In this document: piece by piece, positions 19,554 to 28,221 of the stretch
Numbering within the stretch: the first letter of the stretch is position 1
Layout of the letters: each line of letters opens with the position of its first letter
Assembly: GCF_042466415.1 (NCBI RefSeq)
Contig: NZ_JAXHCH010000002.1
Span: 558,001 to 622,000, forward strand
Direction of reading: 5' to 3'
DNA: 64,000 bases
Origin: Albirhodobacter sp042466415
GTDB taxonomy: Bacteria > Pseudomonadota > Alphaproteobacteria > Rhodobacterales > Rhodobacteraceae
Notes under the pieces: model-generated
What the model saw: only the letters and a program-made list of their open reading frames with translations
Databases searched by the model: none
What the model was told of the DNA's origin: nothing
Translations under genes and position numbers: made by a program

Positions 19554-20576
19554 TCAAAAGCGGATAGCCAGCTCTGCGGGGAGGGGGGCGAGAAGCGCAT
19601 CGACCAGCCTCGGGTCAAGATCTGTGAGTGTCGTTCCCCAACGCGGCGCGCGATCCTTCTCGATGATCTGTGCGCGGACGCCTTCCAGAAAATCGCTCTG
19701 CTCGACCGCTCGTGCGGTGAAGCGCAGCTCGTTTTCAAGCGCCCCGCGAATGGTGTTTTGCGCATGCGTCATGTCAATCAACCGCAGCGTGGCGACCATC
19801 GAGAGGGGAGAATTGCGCGCGATGGCCTTGGCCGCGGCGACAAGGATCGGATGATCCGATCGCGCCACCCGCTTTTGGATCTCGTGCATATCCCCTTGGA
19901 AACAGGCGTCTATCTCTGCCTGCGCGGCGCGAAGTTCGCTTGGGGGGGCGGGTTGCTCGGGAATATCAGCGCAGCCGGTTCGGATCATTTCGGCTTTCAC
20001 GCGCGGCCAATCAGCCTCGGGCAAAAACGCATCCGCAAAGCCCGCATGGACTGCGTCGCCCGCCGTCATCCGCGCGCCGGTAACGCCCAGATACGCACCG
20101 GTTTTGCCAGGGGCGCGTGCAAGCAGCAGCGTGCCGCCAACATCAGGGATCAATCCTATGCCGCATTCTGGCATCGCAATCTGGCTCGTCTCCCCCACGA
20201 TCCGCAGGCGCGCATGCCCGCCAAGCCCGACACCGCCGCCCATTACAAACCCTTGCATGAAAGCGACGACCGGTTTGGGGAATTCGGCGATTTTTGCATT
20301 CATGCGGTATTCGTCCACCCAAAACCGGATAGACGCCGCCGCATTGCCGGCACGACCCGCGTGATAGAGCGCGGCGATATCACCGCCTGCACAAAAGGCA
20401 CGCTCGCCCGAGGCCTCTATCACGACGATCTCTACGCGCGGATCGTCACGCCACTCCGTGAGCGCGGCGTCGATCGCTAGCGTCATCTCATGGTTGAGCG
20501 CGTTAAGCGCGGCGGGACGGTTCAGGGTGATCCGGCCCGCACGGCCTTCTACTCGGGTGAGAACATCCGTCGTCAT
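19554..20576 (-). CDS. 3-hydroxyisobutyryl-CoA hydrolase (enoyl-CoA hydratase/isomerase family)
   Basis: 340-aa crotonase-fold enzyme. The HIBCH-type signatures are ITLNRPAALNALNHEM, AFCAGGDIAALY and MGGGVGLGGHARLRIVGE, and the length (340, not the 260 of simple enoyl-CoA hydratases) fits the hydrolase. In valine breakdown it frees 3-hydroxyisobutyrate from its CoA ester. ATG 20576 is chosen because GGAG lies 5 nt before it; the frame continues 30 codons upstream without one. It lies 86 bases after mmsA, the later step of the same pathway, in the same direction, probably one operon. Confidence 0.85.
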   Translation of the reverse strand: MTTDVLTRVEGRAGRITLNRPAALNALNHEMTLAIDAALTEWRDDPRVEIVVIEASGERAFCAGGDIAALYHAGRAGNAAASIRFWVDEYRMNAKIAEFPKPVVAFMQGFVMGGGVGLGGHARLRIVGETSQIAMPECGIGLIPDVGGTLLLARAPGKTGAYLGVTGARMTAGDAVHAGFADAFLPEADWPRVKAEMIRTGCADIPEQPAPPSELRAAQAEIDACFQGDMHEIQKRVARSDHPILVAAAKAIARNSPLSMVATLRLIDMTHAQNTIRGALENELRFTARAVEQSDFLEGVRAQIIEKDRAPRWGTTLTDLDPRLVDALLAPLPAELAIRF

Positions 20577-20662
20577 CTGTGCTCCGTTCTGACTTGCGAC
20601 GCGAGACTTCGATCGCGGCAGGTGGGTGCCGCCGCCGGAGGCGGGCTCCAGCGGCGTCCGCC

Positions 20663-22162
20663 TCAATCCATCTGCTTGAAGTTGAGGCTTGCGCCCTCTT
20701 TAATGCCCGATGGCCAACGGGACGTGACGGTTTTGGTGCGGGTGTAGAAACGGAAACCGTCGGGGCCGTGCTGGTTCAAATCGCCAAAGCCCGATTTTTT
20801 CCAGCCGCCGAATGTGTGATAGGCCAGCGGAACGGGGATTGGCACGTTGATGCCGACCATACCGATATTGATCCGTGCGGCGAAATCGCGCGCGGTGTCG
20901 CCATCGCGGGTGAAGATCGCCGTGCCGTTACCGTATTCATGATCCATCGCAAGGCCGAGCGCTTCCTCGTAATTTTGTGCGCGCACGGTGCATAGAACGG
21001 GACCAAAGATTTCTTGGGTGTAGATATCCATTTCTTTGGTGACGTTGTCGAATAAGGTCGGGCCCACGAAGAAACCGTCTTCATAGCCTTGCAGCGAGAA
21101 GTCGCGCCCATCTGCAATCAACGTTGCGCCCTGTTCCTCGCCCGATGTGATCAAGCCAAGGATACGCTCTTTCGCGGCGGCGGTGACAACGGGACCGTAA
21201 TCCACATCGTCGCCTGCGGTGTACGGGCCGACTTTCAGCTTATCGATCCGTGGCTTGAGCGCCTCGATCAGACGATCCGCTGTTTCCTCGCCCACCGGAA
21301 CCGCAACCGAAATCGCCATGCAGCGTTCGCCCGCCGCGCCGTAGCCCGCGCCAATCAGCGCATCCGCCGCGAGGTTCATATCGGCATCTGGCATGATGAT
21401 CATGTGGTTTTTCGCGCCGCCGAAGCATTGCACGCGCTTGCCGTTGGCCGCCGCACGCCCGTAAATATACTGTGCGATGGGGGTCGAGCCAACAAAACCG
21501 ACGGCTTGAATCGTCTCGTTGTCGAGGATCGAATCCACCGAAAGCTTGTCGCCGTTGATCACTTGCAATACGCCGTCCGGCAGGCCCGCTTCTTGCATCA
21601 ACTCGGCCAACATCAGGGGCACCGAGGGATCACGCTCGGAGGGTTTGAGGATGAAGGCGTTGCCCGACGACAGGGCGGGCCCCATTTTCCACATCGGGAT
21701 CATCGCGGGGAAGTTGAACGGGGTGATCCCCGCCACGACGCCCAAAGGTTGGCGCATTGAATACATATCAATGCCCGGACCTGCGGCGTCGGTGAAATCG
21801 CCTTTCAACATTTGCGGGGCGCCGATGCAGTATTCGATCACCTCAAGCCCGCGCTGCACATCCCCCTTTGCGTCAGGAATGGTTTTGCCGTGCTCATGCG
21901 AGAGCGCCTCGGCGAGCTTGTCCATATCGCGGTTCAACAGATCCACGAATTTCATCATGACGCGCGCGCGACGCTGGGGGTTGGTTGCCCCCCATGCGAT
22001 CTGCGCGGCGGCGGCATCTGCGACGGCGCTATCGAGTTCGGCCTGTGTGGCCAGCGCGACTTTCGCGGTGATCTCGCCGGTTGCGGGGTTATAAACATCG
22101 GCAAATTTGCCGGAAGTTCCTGCGACGTGTTTGCCGTTGATCCAGTGACCGATCTCTTTCAT
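20663..22162 (-). CDS. mmsA: Methylmalonate-semialdehyde dehydrogenase (CoA-acylating)
   Basis: 499-aa aldehyde dehydrogenase that turns (methyl)malonate semialdehyde into propionyl-CoA or acetyl-CoA, the final step of valine catabolism. Family marks are GHWINGKHVAGTSG, the NAD-binding FVGSTPIAQYIY, the nucleophile in GERCMAIS and GGWKKSGFGDLNQHG near the C-terminus. The second of two close ATGs (22162) is used because GGGAG sits 6 nt before it and directly abuts the first. Divergent from a LysR gene; shared promoter region 22163-22285. Confidence 0.95.
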   Translation of the reverse strand: MKEIGHWINGKHVAGTSGKFADVYNPATGEITAKVALATQAELDSAVADAAAAQIAWGATNPQRRARVMMKFVDLLNRDMDKLAEALSHEHGKTIPDAKGDVQRGLEVIEYCIGAPQMLKGDFTDAAGPGIDMYSMRQPLGVVAGITPFNFPAMIPMWKMGPALSSGNAFILKPSERDPSVPLMLAELMQEAGLPDGVLQVINGDKLSVDSILDNETIQAVGFVGSTPIAQYIYGRAAANGKRVQCFGGAKNHMIIMPDADMNLAADALIGAGYGAAGERCMAISVAVPVGEETADRLIEALKPRIDKLKVGPYTAGDDVDYGPVVTAAAKERILGLITSGEEQGATLIADGRDFSLQGYEDGFFVGPTLFDNVTKEMDIYTQEIFGPVLCTVRAQNYEEALGLAMDHEYGNGTAIFTRDGDTARDFAARINIGMVGINVPIPVPLAYHTFGGWKKSGFGDLNQHGPDGFRFYTRTKTVTSRWPSGIKEGASLNFKQMD

Positions 22163-22285
22163 CGCCATCTCCCGATTGAATGCGTTTGCATTACCTTAGA
22201 CTTGCGGAAATGGGTGTAAAAGAGGAAGTTTGGCAAAGTTTGTTTTGCAATATTGCAAAGCTAAAGCCGTGGCAGGGAGAGTCGG

Positions 22286-23182
22286 ATGGCGGATTGGGAT
22301 GACCTGCGCGTGTTTCTCGCGGTTGCGCGGAGTGAAAGCCTGTCGCGGGCTGGGCGTGTGTTGAAATGCGATGCGGCCACGGTCGGGCGCAAAATTGCCC
22401 GCTTTGAAGAACGAATGGGCGCCAAGCTGTTCGTGAAATCTCCCCAAGGCTATGCGCTATCGGACGCGGGCGCGCGTCTTGTCAGCCATGCCGAGCAGGC
22501 CGAACAGGCCATGGCGGGGGCGGTTGAGGCGCTATCGGGGGATGCGGGGGCGTTGACGGGGCAAGTGCGGATCGGTGCGCCCGACGGATGCGCCAACTAT
22601 ATCTTGCCGCAGGTCTGCGCGGGGCTCATTGCCGATCATCCGGGGCTAGAAATCCAGATCGTGGCCCTGCCGCGGGTGTTTAACCTGTCCAAACGCGAGG
22701 CGGATATGGCCATCGCGGTCTCGCGCCCGTCGGCAGGGCGTCTGACCGTGCAAAAGCTTGCGGACTATAACCTCCATCTCGCCGCGCACCGTGATTATCT
22801 TGCGTGTCATCCTGCGATCCATTCGAAGGCGGATCTGAAATCGCATCAGATGGTCGGGTATATTCCCGATATGATTTTCGACAAGGAATTGGATTACCTC
22901 GCTGAGACGGGTGCGGATCATGCCGCGCTGACGTCCAATTCCGTTGCGGTTCAGATGCAGATGCTGCGCGCGGGCGCGGGATTGGGCATCGTGCATGATT
23001 TTGCGTTGGCCTTTACGCCGGGTGTAAAACGGATCTTGATGGATCAAATCTCACTCCGGCGCGCATTCTGGCTGATCCGGCACGACGATGACCGCCGATC
23101 GGCGCGGCTCGCGCGGTTGGCGGAGGCATTGGGGCAGGGCATCCGACGCGAGGTGGCGCGATTGGAGGCGCTTGCCGAGTGA
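22286..23182 (+). CDS. LysR-type transcriptional regulator
   Basis: 298 aa with an N-terminal winged helix-turn-helix (WDDLRVFLAVARSESLSRAGRVLKCDAATVGRKIARFEERMGAKLF-type pattern, residues 3-48) and a C-terminal inducer-binding domain (GQVRIGAPDGCANYILPQV). It is divergent from mmsA with 123 bases between starts, the usual layout for a LysR regulator and its target, so control of the valine-degradation genes is inferred. It also resembles regulators that control their own synthesis from the same intergenic region. Confidence 0.9.
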   Translation: MADWDDLRVFLAVARSESLSRAGRVLKCDAATVGRKIARFEERMGAKLFVKSPQGYALSDAGARLVSHAEQAEQAMAGAVEALSGDAGALTGQVRIGAPDGCANYILPQVCAGLIADHPGLEIQIVALPRVFNLSKREADMAIAVSRPSAGRLTVQKLADYNLHLAAHRDYLACHPAIHSKADLKSHQMVGYIPDMIFDKELDYLAETGADHAALTSNSVAVQMQMLRAGAGLGIVHDFALAFTPGVKRILMDQISLRRAFWLIRHDDDRRSARLARLAEALGQGIRREVARLEALAE

Positions 23183-23304
23183 GGGCGGCATCGCTGCGCA
23201 ATAAATAGTTAACACGGTGCGGTTCTGCGCATGTTTGTGAAAGCTATCTTGACAGGACGTCAACCTCGGTGAGACGCTAGGGAGACAATTGCAGGGAGGA
23301 CGCA

Positions 23305-23739
23305 ATGCAAGTTCAACATATTCTTAAAGAAAAATCCGAAGACGGTGTCGTTACCGTTGTGCCGGGCACGCTTGTGTCAGCGGTTGCGCAGCTCCTCTCC
23401 GAGCGCAAAATTGGCGCGGTGATTGTCTCGAAAGATGGAAAACATGCCGAGGGTATCGTGTCCGAGCGCGATATCGTGCGCGAATTGGGCAAGCGTGGCC
23501 CTGCCAGCTTAAACGATGCCGTCGACGACATCATGACGCGCAAGCTCGTGAGCTGTACGCGCGGCGACACGGCGCTTGAGGTGCTCGGCAAGATGAGTAC
23601 GGGGCGTTTCCGCCACATGCCTGTGATTGAGGACGGAGAGATGATCGGGCTGATTTCGATTGGCGATGCCGTTCAGGCACGGTTGAAAGAGCTCGCCATG
23701 GAGAAAGACGCCCTGACAGGGATGATTATGGGGAATTGA
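23305..23739 (+). CDS. CBS domain-pair protein
   Basis: 144-aa protein made almost only of two CBS domains (about residues 8-66 and 74-130; motifs ERKIGAVIVSKDGKHAEGIVSERDIVR and STGRFRHMPVIEDGEMIGLISIGD). Such stand-alone pairs bind adenine nucleotides and adjust partner proteins; the partner here is unknown. GCAGGGAGG lies before ATG 23305 and a strong terminator follows, so it is a single-gene unit. Confidence 0.88.
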   Translation: MQVQHILKEKSEDGVVTVVPGTLVSAVAQLLSERKIGAVIVSKDGKHAEGIVSERDIVRELGKRGPASLNDAVDDIMTRKLVSCTRGDTALEVLGKMSTGRFRHMPVIEDGEMIGLISIGDAVQARLKELAMEKDALTGMIMGN

Positions 23740-23753
23740 TCCAAACCAAGGGG

Positions 23754-23783
23754 TTAGCCGCGCATAGCCCGCGCGGCTAAAAA
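23754..23783 (+). terminator. Terminator after CBS protein gene
   Basis: Perfect 10-bp stem TTAGCCGCGC (23754-23763) / GCGCGGCTAA (23771-23780), 7-nt loop, next to an A-rich stretch. Confidence 0.7.
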
Positions 23784-23866
23784 TTCGTAAAACGCAGCGT
23801 GGCCCTTGCCTTTTACAGCGCAATATTGTTGCGTGCAGTATCCCTGTGCCGGTTGAGGAGGACCCT

Positions 23867-24367
23867 ATGCGCATTGGCCTTTATCCTGGCACGTTTGACC
23901 CTATTACCTTGGGCCATGTCGATATCATTGAGCGCGCGATGGCGCTGGTGGATCGCTTGGTGATCGGGGTTGCGATCAATCGCGATAAGTCGCCGCTGTT
24001 CTCTTTGGAGGAGCGCGTCGAGATGGTGAAAATCGAATGTGCGCGGATCACGGCGCGGGCGGGGGGCGAAATTATCGTGCACCCGTTCGAAAATCTTTTG
24101 ATCGATTGCGCGCGGGATGTCGGGGCGTCGGTCATCGTGCGCGGCCTGCGGGCCGTGGCGGATTTCGAATACGAGTTCCAGATGGTCGGGATGAATCGCG
24201 CGCTCGATGCGAGCATCGAGACGGTGTTCATGATGGCGGACGCGCGGCGGCAGGCGATTGCTTCAAAGCTGGTGAAGGAGATCGCTCGGCTTGACGGGGA
24301 TGTCTCGAAATTCGTGACTGAGGATGTGAACACCAAATTGATCGCGAAATATGCCGGCAAGGATTGA
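23867..24367 (+). CDS. coaD: Phosphopantetheine adenylyltransferase
   Basis: 166-aa enzyme that adds AMP to 4'-phosphopantetheine in coenzyme A synthesis. The nucleotidyltransferase TLGH motif is at residues 14-17 (within GTFDPITLGHVD), substrate-binding VRGLRAVADFEYEFQM follows, and ASKLVKEIARLDGDVSKFV replaces the usual ISSS-type motif. GAGGAGG lies before ATG 23867; a seven-codon upstream extension is not supported. Ends at a strong bidirectional terminator shared with gap1. Confidence 0.96.
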   Translation: MRIGLYPGTFDPITLGHVDIIERAMALVDRLVIGVAINRDKSPLFSLEERVEMVKIECARITARAGGEIIVHPFENLLIDCARDVGASVIVRGLRAVADFEYEFQMVGMNRALDASIETVFMMADARRQAIASKLVKEIARLDGDVSKFVTEDVNTKLIAKYAGKD

Positions 24368-24388
24368 ACCTTGCTGCGAGAGAATACG

Positions 24389-24418
24389 AAAAGGGCGCTC
24401 ACATGAGCGCCCTTTTTT
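24389..24418. terminator. Bidirectional terminator between coaD and gap1
   Basis: Perfect 12-bp stem AAAAGGGCGCTC (24389-24400) / GAGCGCCCTTTT (24405-24416), 4-nt loop, with A and T runs on both sides, between convergent genes. Confidence 0.9.
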
Positions 24419-24442
24419 GTTTCAATGGCTTGTGCGCCGATC

Positions 24443-25444
24443 TTAAAGCAGTTTGCCCATCGCAACGGCCGTGTCGGCCATCCGGTTCGAGAAGCCCCAT
24501 TCATTGTCATACCACGAAAGGATGCGGACCATGCGGCCTTCCATGACCTTCGTTTGGTCGCAGTGGAAGATCGAGGAATGCGGATCGTGATTGAAATCGG
24601 ATGACACGTTCGGCACATCGGTATAGCCCAAAATGCCTTTGAGTTTACCGTTCGCCGCCGCGCGGATCGCATCGTTGATTTCCTCAACGGTGGTGTCACG
24701 TGCGGCCTCAAAGACGAGATCAACCACGGAAACGTTGGGCGTGGGAACGCGGATCGCAACGCCGTCCAGCTTGCCTTTCAGTTCCGGGAGCACCAAGCCA
24801 ACAGCTTTCGCCGCACCGGTCGATGTCGGGATCATCGACAAAGCCGCCGCACGGCCACGGTAGAGATCCTTGTGCATCGTATCCAATGTCGGCTGGTCGC
24901 CGGTGTAGGAATGGATCGTCGTCATGAACCCTTTGACGATCCCGATCGACGCATGAAGTGTTGCGGCGACGGGCGAGAGGCAGTTCGTCGTGCACGATGC
25001 GTTCGATACGATCAGATCTTCCGCCGTCAGCGTATCGTCGTTGACGCCGAAGACGATGGTCTTATCCGCGCCAGCCGACGGCGCCGACACCAGAACGCGG
25101 CTCGCGCCGTTTTCGAGGTGGATTTTGGCTTTCTCTTTGTCGGTGAAGATACCTGTGCATTCCAGCACGATATCGACATGTTTCCACGGCAATTCGGCAG
25201 GGTTGCGCAAAGCGGTGACCTGAATTGGCCCGCGGCCCACGTCGATCGTCGTTTCGGTTGTGGTCACCTCGGCAGGGAAGCGCCCGTGCACCGAGTCAAA
25301 GCGCAACAGATGCGCATTGGTTTCGACGGGGCCGAGATCATTGATCGCGACCACTTCGATATCTGTCCGACCGGATTCGATGATTGCGCGCAACACATTG
25401 CGCCCGATCCGCCCGAAACCGTTGATTGCCACCTTGATCGCCAT
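24443..25444 (-). CDS. gap: Glyceraldehyde-3-phosphate dehydrogenase, NAD-type signature
   Basis: 333-aa GAPDH of glycolysis and gluconeogenesis. Rossmann motif NGFGRIGR at the N-terminus, catalytic Cys151 in SNASCTTNC. Asp36 (in AINDLG), the acidic residue that binds the adenosine ribose of NAD and discriminates against NADP, is present. The P188-equivalent pair is Thr189-Met190 (LDTMHKD). A TGTTAGCG-type half operator lies 44-57 bases upstream, shared with the second gap gene. Convergent with coaD. Confidence 0.95.
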   Translation of the reverse strand: MAIKVAINGFGRIGRNVLRAIIESGRTDIEVVAINDLGPVETNAHLLRFDSVHGRFPAEVTTTETTIDVGRGPIQVTALRNPAELPWKHVDIVLECTGIFTDKEKAKIHLENGASRVLVSAPSAGADKTIVFGVNDDTLTAEDLIVSNASCTTNCLSPVAATLHASIGIVKGFMTTIHSYTGDQPTLDTMHKDLYRGRAAALSMIPTSTGAAKAVGLVLPELKGKLDGVAIRVPTPNVSVVDLVFEAARDTTVEEINDAIRAAANGKLKGILGYTDVPNVSSDFNHDPHSSIFHCDQTKVMEGRMVRILSWYDNEWGFSNRMADTAVAMGKLL

Positions 25445-25487
25445 GTTCGTCTCCTCAGACTGAAGATGTGTTTACGCGGGGCCTCGC

Positions 25488-25501
25488 GTTTGCGCTAACA
25501 T
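25488..25501. promoter_or_regulatory. Candidate LacI-family-type operator upstream of gap1
   Basis: Leftward strand reads TGTTAGCGCAAAC, an imperfect palindrome related to TGTTAGCGCTAACA. Similar half-sites cluster before the other gap gene at 26902-26966. Confidence 0.5.
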
Positions 25502-25639
25502 GCGCATTGCTACGAAAAGGTCAACTGAAAGCTGAGCCTTTGAGGGGCAACTTACATCAAATTCTGTGGGAAGTTAAATGATCCCGCGCATTGCGTGACG
25601 ATGTAGGGGGCACATGCGCGAGAGACCGCGCAGCGACGT

Positions 25640-25783
25640 TCAGCGCCAAAACGCAATATATTGCACAAGGCCAAGAATTTCCTTCGCCGTGAACGCAGTT
25701 GCGCCCCAATCATTGATCAGGGCGTCCAACGCAACACATCCGATGATCACAGCGGCAAGGCCAATCGCGATCTTGTCTGTCAT
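25640..25783 (-). CDS. Small single-pass membrane protein, co-transcribed with second gap
   Basis: 47-aa protein with one hydrophobic segment at residues 5-20 (IAIGLAAVIIGCVALDAL) and a polar end (GATAFTAKEILGLVQYIAFW). GGAG lies 5 nt before ATG 25783, and the gene begins 9 bases after the second gap stop codon, so it shares that operon. No function recognised. The distinct ribosome binding site and sensible composition argue for a real gene. Confidence 0.7.
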   Translation of the reverse strand: MTDKIAIGLAAVIIGCVALDALINDWGATAFTAKEILGLVQYIAFWR

Positions 25784-25791
25784 AGTGCTCC

Positions 25792-26796
25792 TTACTGGAG
25801 GAGCCGTCCCATCGCGCCGGCCACATCGGCCATCCGGCAGGAGAATCCCCATTCATTGTCATACCACGCAAGGACACGAACCGTGCGCCCGCCGACGACT
25901 TTTGTCTGATCTGGGGCGAAGATAGACGAATAGGGCGTGTGGTTGAAGTCGATAGAGACTTTTGGCTCGGGATCGTAAGACATGACCATGCCCATATAGC
26001 CCGCGGCGGCCTCGCGGACGATCTCGTTGACTTCGGCGGCCGTGACGGTCTTGCCCGCGACAAAGGTCAAATCCACCGCCGAGACGTTCGGCGTCGGTAC
26101 GCGCAACGCGGTTCCGTCCAGCTTTCCGGCGAGTTCGGGCAGCACTTCGCCCAAGGCTTTCGCCGCCCCTGTCGAGGTCGGGATCATCGCCATGGCCGCG
26201 GCACGGGCGCGATACAGATCGGAGTGGCGTCGATCGAGGGTCGGTTGGTCGCCTGTGTAGGAATGGATCGTCGTCATGATGCCACTCTCGATCCCGATCG
26301 TATCGTTGAGCACCTTTGCGAGCGGTGCCAAGCAGTTGGTTGTGCACGAGCCATTCGAGACGACATGATGCTCGGGGCGAAGATCGCGGTGGTTGACGCC
26401 GTAGACGATCGTTTTGGCGACATTGGTGGCGGGAGCCGAAATCAGCACCCGCTTCGCGCCGCGCGTGAGATGAACACCCGCTTTGTGCCCGTCATTATAG
26501 GCACCGGTGCATTCAAGCACGACATCGCAGCCTTCCCAATCCAGCTCGTCGAAGTTCCGCGTCGACATAACGTCAATCGGGCCACGCCCCAGATCGAGCG
26601 TATTGCCGGAGACTGTCACTGGCCCACCGAAGCGCCCGTGGACGCTGTCATATTTGAGCAGATGCGCGTTGGTGGCGATCGGACCGGTTGCGTTGATCTT
26701 GACGACCTGCACATCGTTGCGCGCAGCCTCAGCGATATGAGCTAAGGTGCAACGGCCGATACGGCCAAATCCATTAATCCCAACGGTGACGGTCAT
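25792..26796 (-). CDS. Second glyceraldehyde-3-phosphate dehydrogenase, NADP-type signature
   Basis: 334-aa GAPDH paralog with catalytic Cys151 (SNGSCTTNC) and a full Rossmann fold. The NAD-selecting Asp is replaced: residues 35-37 are Asn-Ala-Thr (KINATGP), and the pair near the adenosine 2'-phosphate is Arg189-Arg190 (LDRRHSD). Both changes favour NADP, as in GapB-type gluconeogenic enzymes. GAGGAG lies 6 nt before ATG 26796; the frame extends 24 codons further but without support. Followed directly by a 47-aa membrane protein gene. Coenzyme preference is inferred, not shown. Confidence 0.92.
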   Translation of the reverse strand: MTVTVGINGFGRIGRCTLAHIAEAARNDVQVVKINATGPIATNAHLLKYDSVHGRFGGPVTVSGNTLDLGRGPIDVMSTRNFDELDWEGCDVVLECTGAYNDGHKAGVHLTRGAKRVLISAPATNVAKTIVYGVNHRDLRPEHHVVSNGSCTTNCLAPLAKVLNDTIGIESGIMTTIHSYTGDQPTLDRRHSDLYRARAAAMAMIPTSTGAAKALGEVLPELAGKLDGTALRVPTPNVSAVDLTFVAGKTVTAAEVNEIVREAAAGYMGMVMSYDPEPKVSIDFNHTPYSSIFAPDQTKVVGGRTVRVLAWYDNEWGFSCRMADVAGAMGRLLQ

Positions 26797-26901
26797 ATCG
26801 ATCTCCTCACTCGCGGCAGGGCCGTGCCGCATGATCCCTGACGGGCTTATGAACAAGGGCGATAGCATGAGGTAGGGTTCTAGAAAAGCTTTGCGGTCAA
26901 A

Positions 26902-26966
26902 GTGTTAGCGGCAACACCTCATGTTTTCGCTAACCGTTTGCGGTAACACTGTGCGTTAGCGGTATC
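26902..26966. promoter_or_regulatory. Cluster of GTTAGCG half-sites upstream of second gap
   Basis: Four related half-sites in 65 bases: GTGTTAGCGGCAACAC (26902-26917), CGGTTAGCGA on the reverse strand (26936-26927), GTGTTACCGC reverse (26949-26940) and CGTTAGCGGTATC (from 26954). They lie 105-170 bases before the gap ATG and resemble LacI-family operators such as those of CceR/PckR central-carbon regulators. Confidence 0.55.
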
Positions 26967-26992
26967 GGGTTTCTCTGTGAGGGGGCGTTCCA

Positions 26993-28051
26993 TCAATCCT
27001 CAGCATCGGCCAGTAAGAAAATCTCGCCCGCAGATTCCATCTCACGGATCGCAGACACCACCGCGCCCATCGCTTCCTCCGCATCTTTGGCCTTGATCTT
27101 GCCCAAGGCCGCCCCCTCATCGCGGAGGGAGGCCGCCATGCGTTGGGACATATTGGCGAGGATAAACTCTGCCGCGGGGGCCAGCGCGCCGGTCGCGCCC
27201 GCCAAGGCGACAACGAGCACTGGTTGTTCGACATTGCGCAGGATTTTGGGGATGTCGCGCGCGTCAATCCGATTGGGGATATTGGCGAAGGTGAAGATCG
27301 CCTTGCGGACCTGTTCGGCGAAATCCGCGTCGTCTTCTTCCAACCCTTGCAAGACAGAGTCGCGTGTGGCGGCGGCGGAATAGTTCAAAATCGCGCCGAC
27401 GCGCTCGACAGGGCCGGTGGTGAAGGCGCGGGCCGGTTGATTATCAAGCTGGCTTGCCAAAGCGACCCCGATCCGGTGCACGGTTTCGGGCGCGACGGCG
27501 CCGGTCTGCGATACCGCGTAGGCAATGCGGCGCGCTTTGTCGCCGGGAAGTTTGCTTAACAGGTCGGCCGCTTTTGAAACGGAGAGCTTCGAGAGCACAA
27601 CCGCCCCGACTTCTGTACTTTCCTCTTCCAAAACGGGGGCAAGAACGTCCGTTCCCAGCCCGGTGAGGCGCTCCCAAGGATCGGCACGCGAACTGCCCGA
27701 GGCCATTCGGCGCAGGCGATTGGCGGCGGAGGGGGAGAGTTGGCCATCAAGCAGCTTTAGCGCACCGTCCAGCCCGCCCGGAAACGCGAGCCCCACCGCG
27801 TCAAGCTGGTCGCAGAACTCGCGCACCACCTCCGCCATCGTTGCGCGATCAATCAAGCGCATCTCCGCGATTTCCGAGGTGAGGGAGGTCTGCATATCCT
27901 CGCTAAGATCGGAGAGCGGAAGCTTCAGCCCCTCGGATGACAGCAAGCGCACCACAATTGCCGCCTTCTGGCGGTTGGTGATCGGTTTGCCGGCACGTGG
28001 TGCCGCGGGGAAAGATTGGCCCAGATCGGGCAAGGGCGCGATGGCGTTCAT
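26993..28051 (-). CDS. fliG: Flagellar motor switch protein FliG, lone gene
   Basis: 352-aa FliG-family protein. N-terminal region (ITNRQKAAIVVRLLSSEG), a middle domain, and the well-conserved C-terminal part: VRKAIFTFANI, IDARDIPKILRNVE, ILANMSQRMAASLRDE, AEEAMGAVVSAIREMESAGEIFL. FliG couples stator force to rotor rotation. No other flagellar gene is nearby, so either the flagellar cluster is elsewhere or this is a divergent solitary copy. ATG 28051 is preferred to the GTG three codons upstream. Divergent in sequence in the middle domain. Confidence 0.85.
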   Translation of the reverse strand: MNAIAPLPDLGQSFPAAPRAGKPITNRQKAAIVVRLLSSEGLKLPLSDLSEDMQTSLTSEIAEMRLIDRATMAEVVREFCDQLDAVGLAFPGGLDGALKLLDGQLSPSAANRLRRMASGSSRADPWERLTGLGTDVLAPVLEEESTEVGAVVLSKLSVSKAADLLSKLPGDKARRIAYAVSQTGAVAPETVHRIGVALASQLDNQPARAFTTGPVERVGAILNYSAAATRDSVLQGLEEDDADFAEQVRKAIFTFANIPNRIDARDIPKILRNVEQPVLVVALAGATGALAPAAEFILANMSQRMAASLRDEGAALGKIKAKDAEEAMGAVVSAIREMESAGEIFLLADAED

Positions 28052-28159
28052 TGTGGTCACTCACGATGAGGGGCGAAGGCCCGCAGGTCAGGCGTCTTGC
28101 CTCACTTTCGCACCGTGATGTTAAGGACCGGTTACGCGTCGTCGATCTTTCCATGAAAA

Positions 28160-28189
28160 CGCCCCGCGCAGCGTTTGGCTGGCGGGGCG
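28160..28189 (-). terminator. purB terminator
   Basis: Arms CGCCCCGC (28160-28167) and GCGGGGCG (28182-28189). On the leftward strand the stem is followed by TTTTC, 33 bases past the purB stop. Confidence 0.7.
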
Positions 28190-28221
28190 AGGATCTGTCG
28201 CAATGGGCCGGTCTTGGTTGA

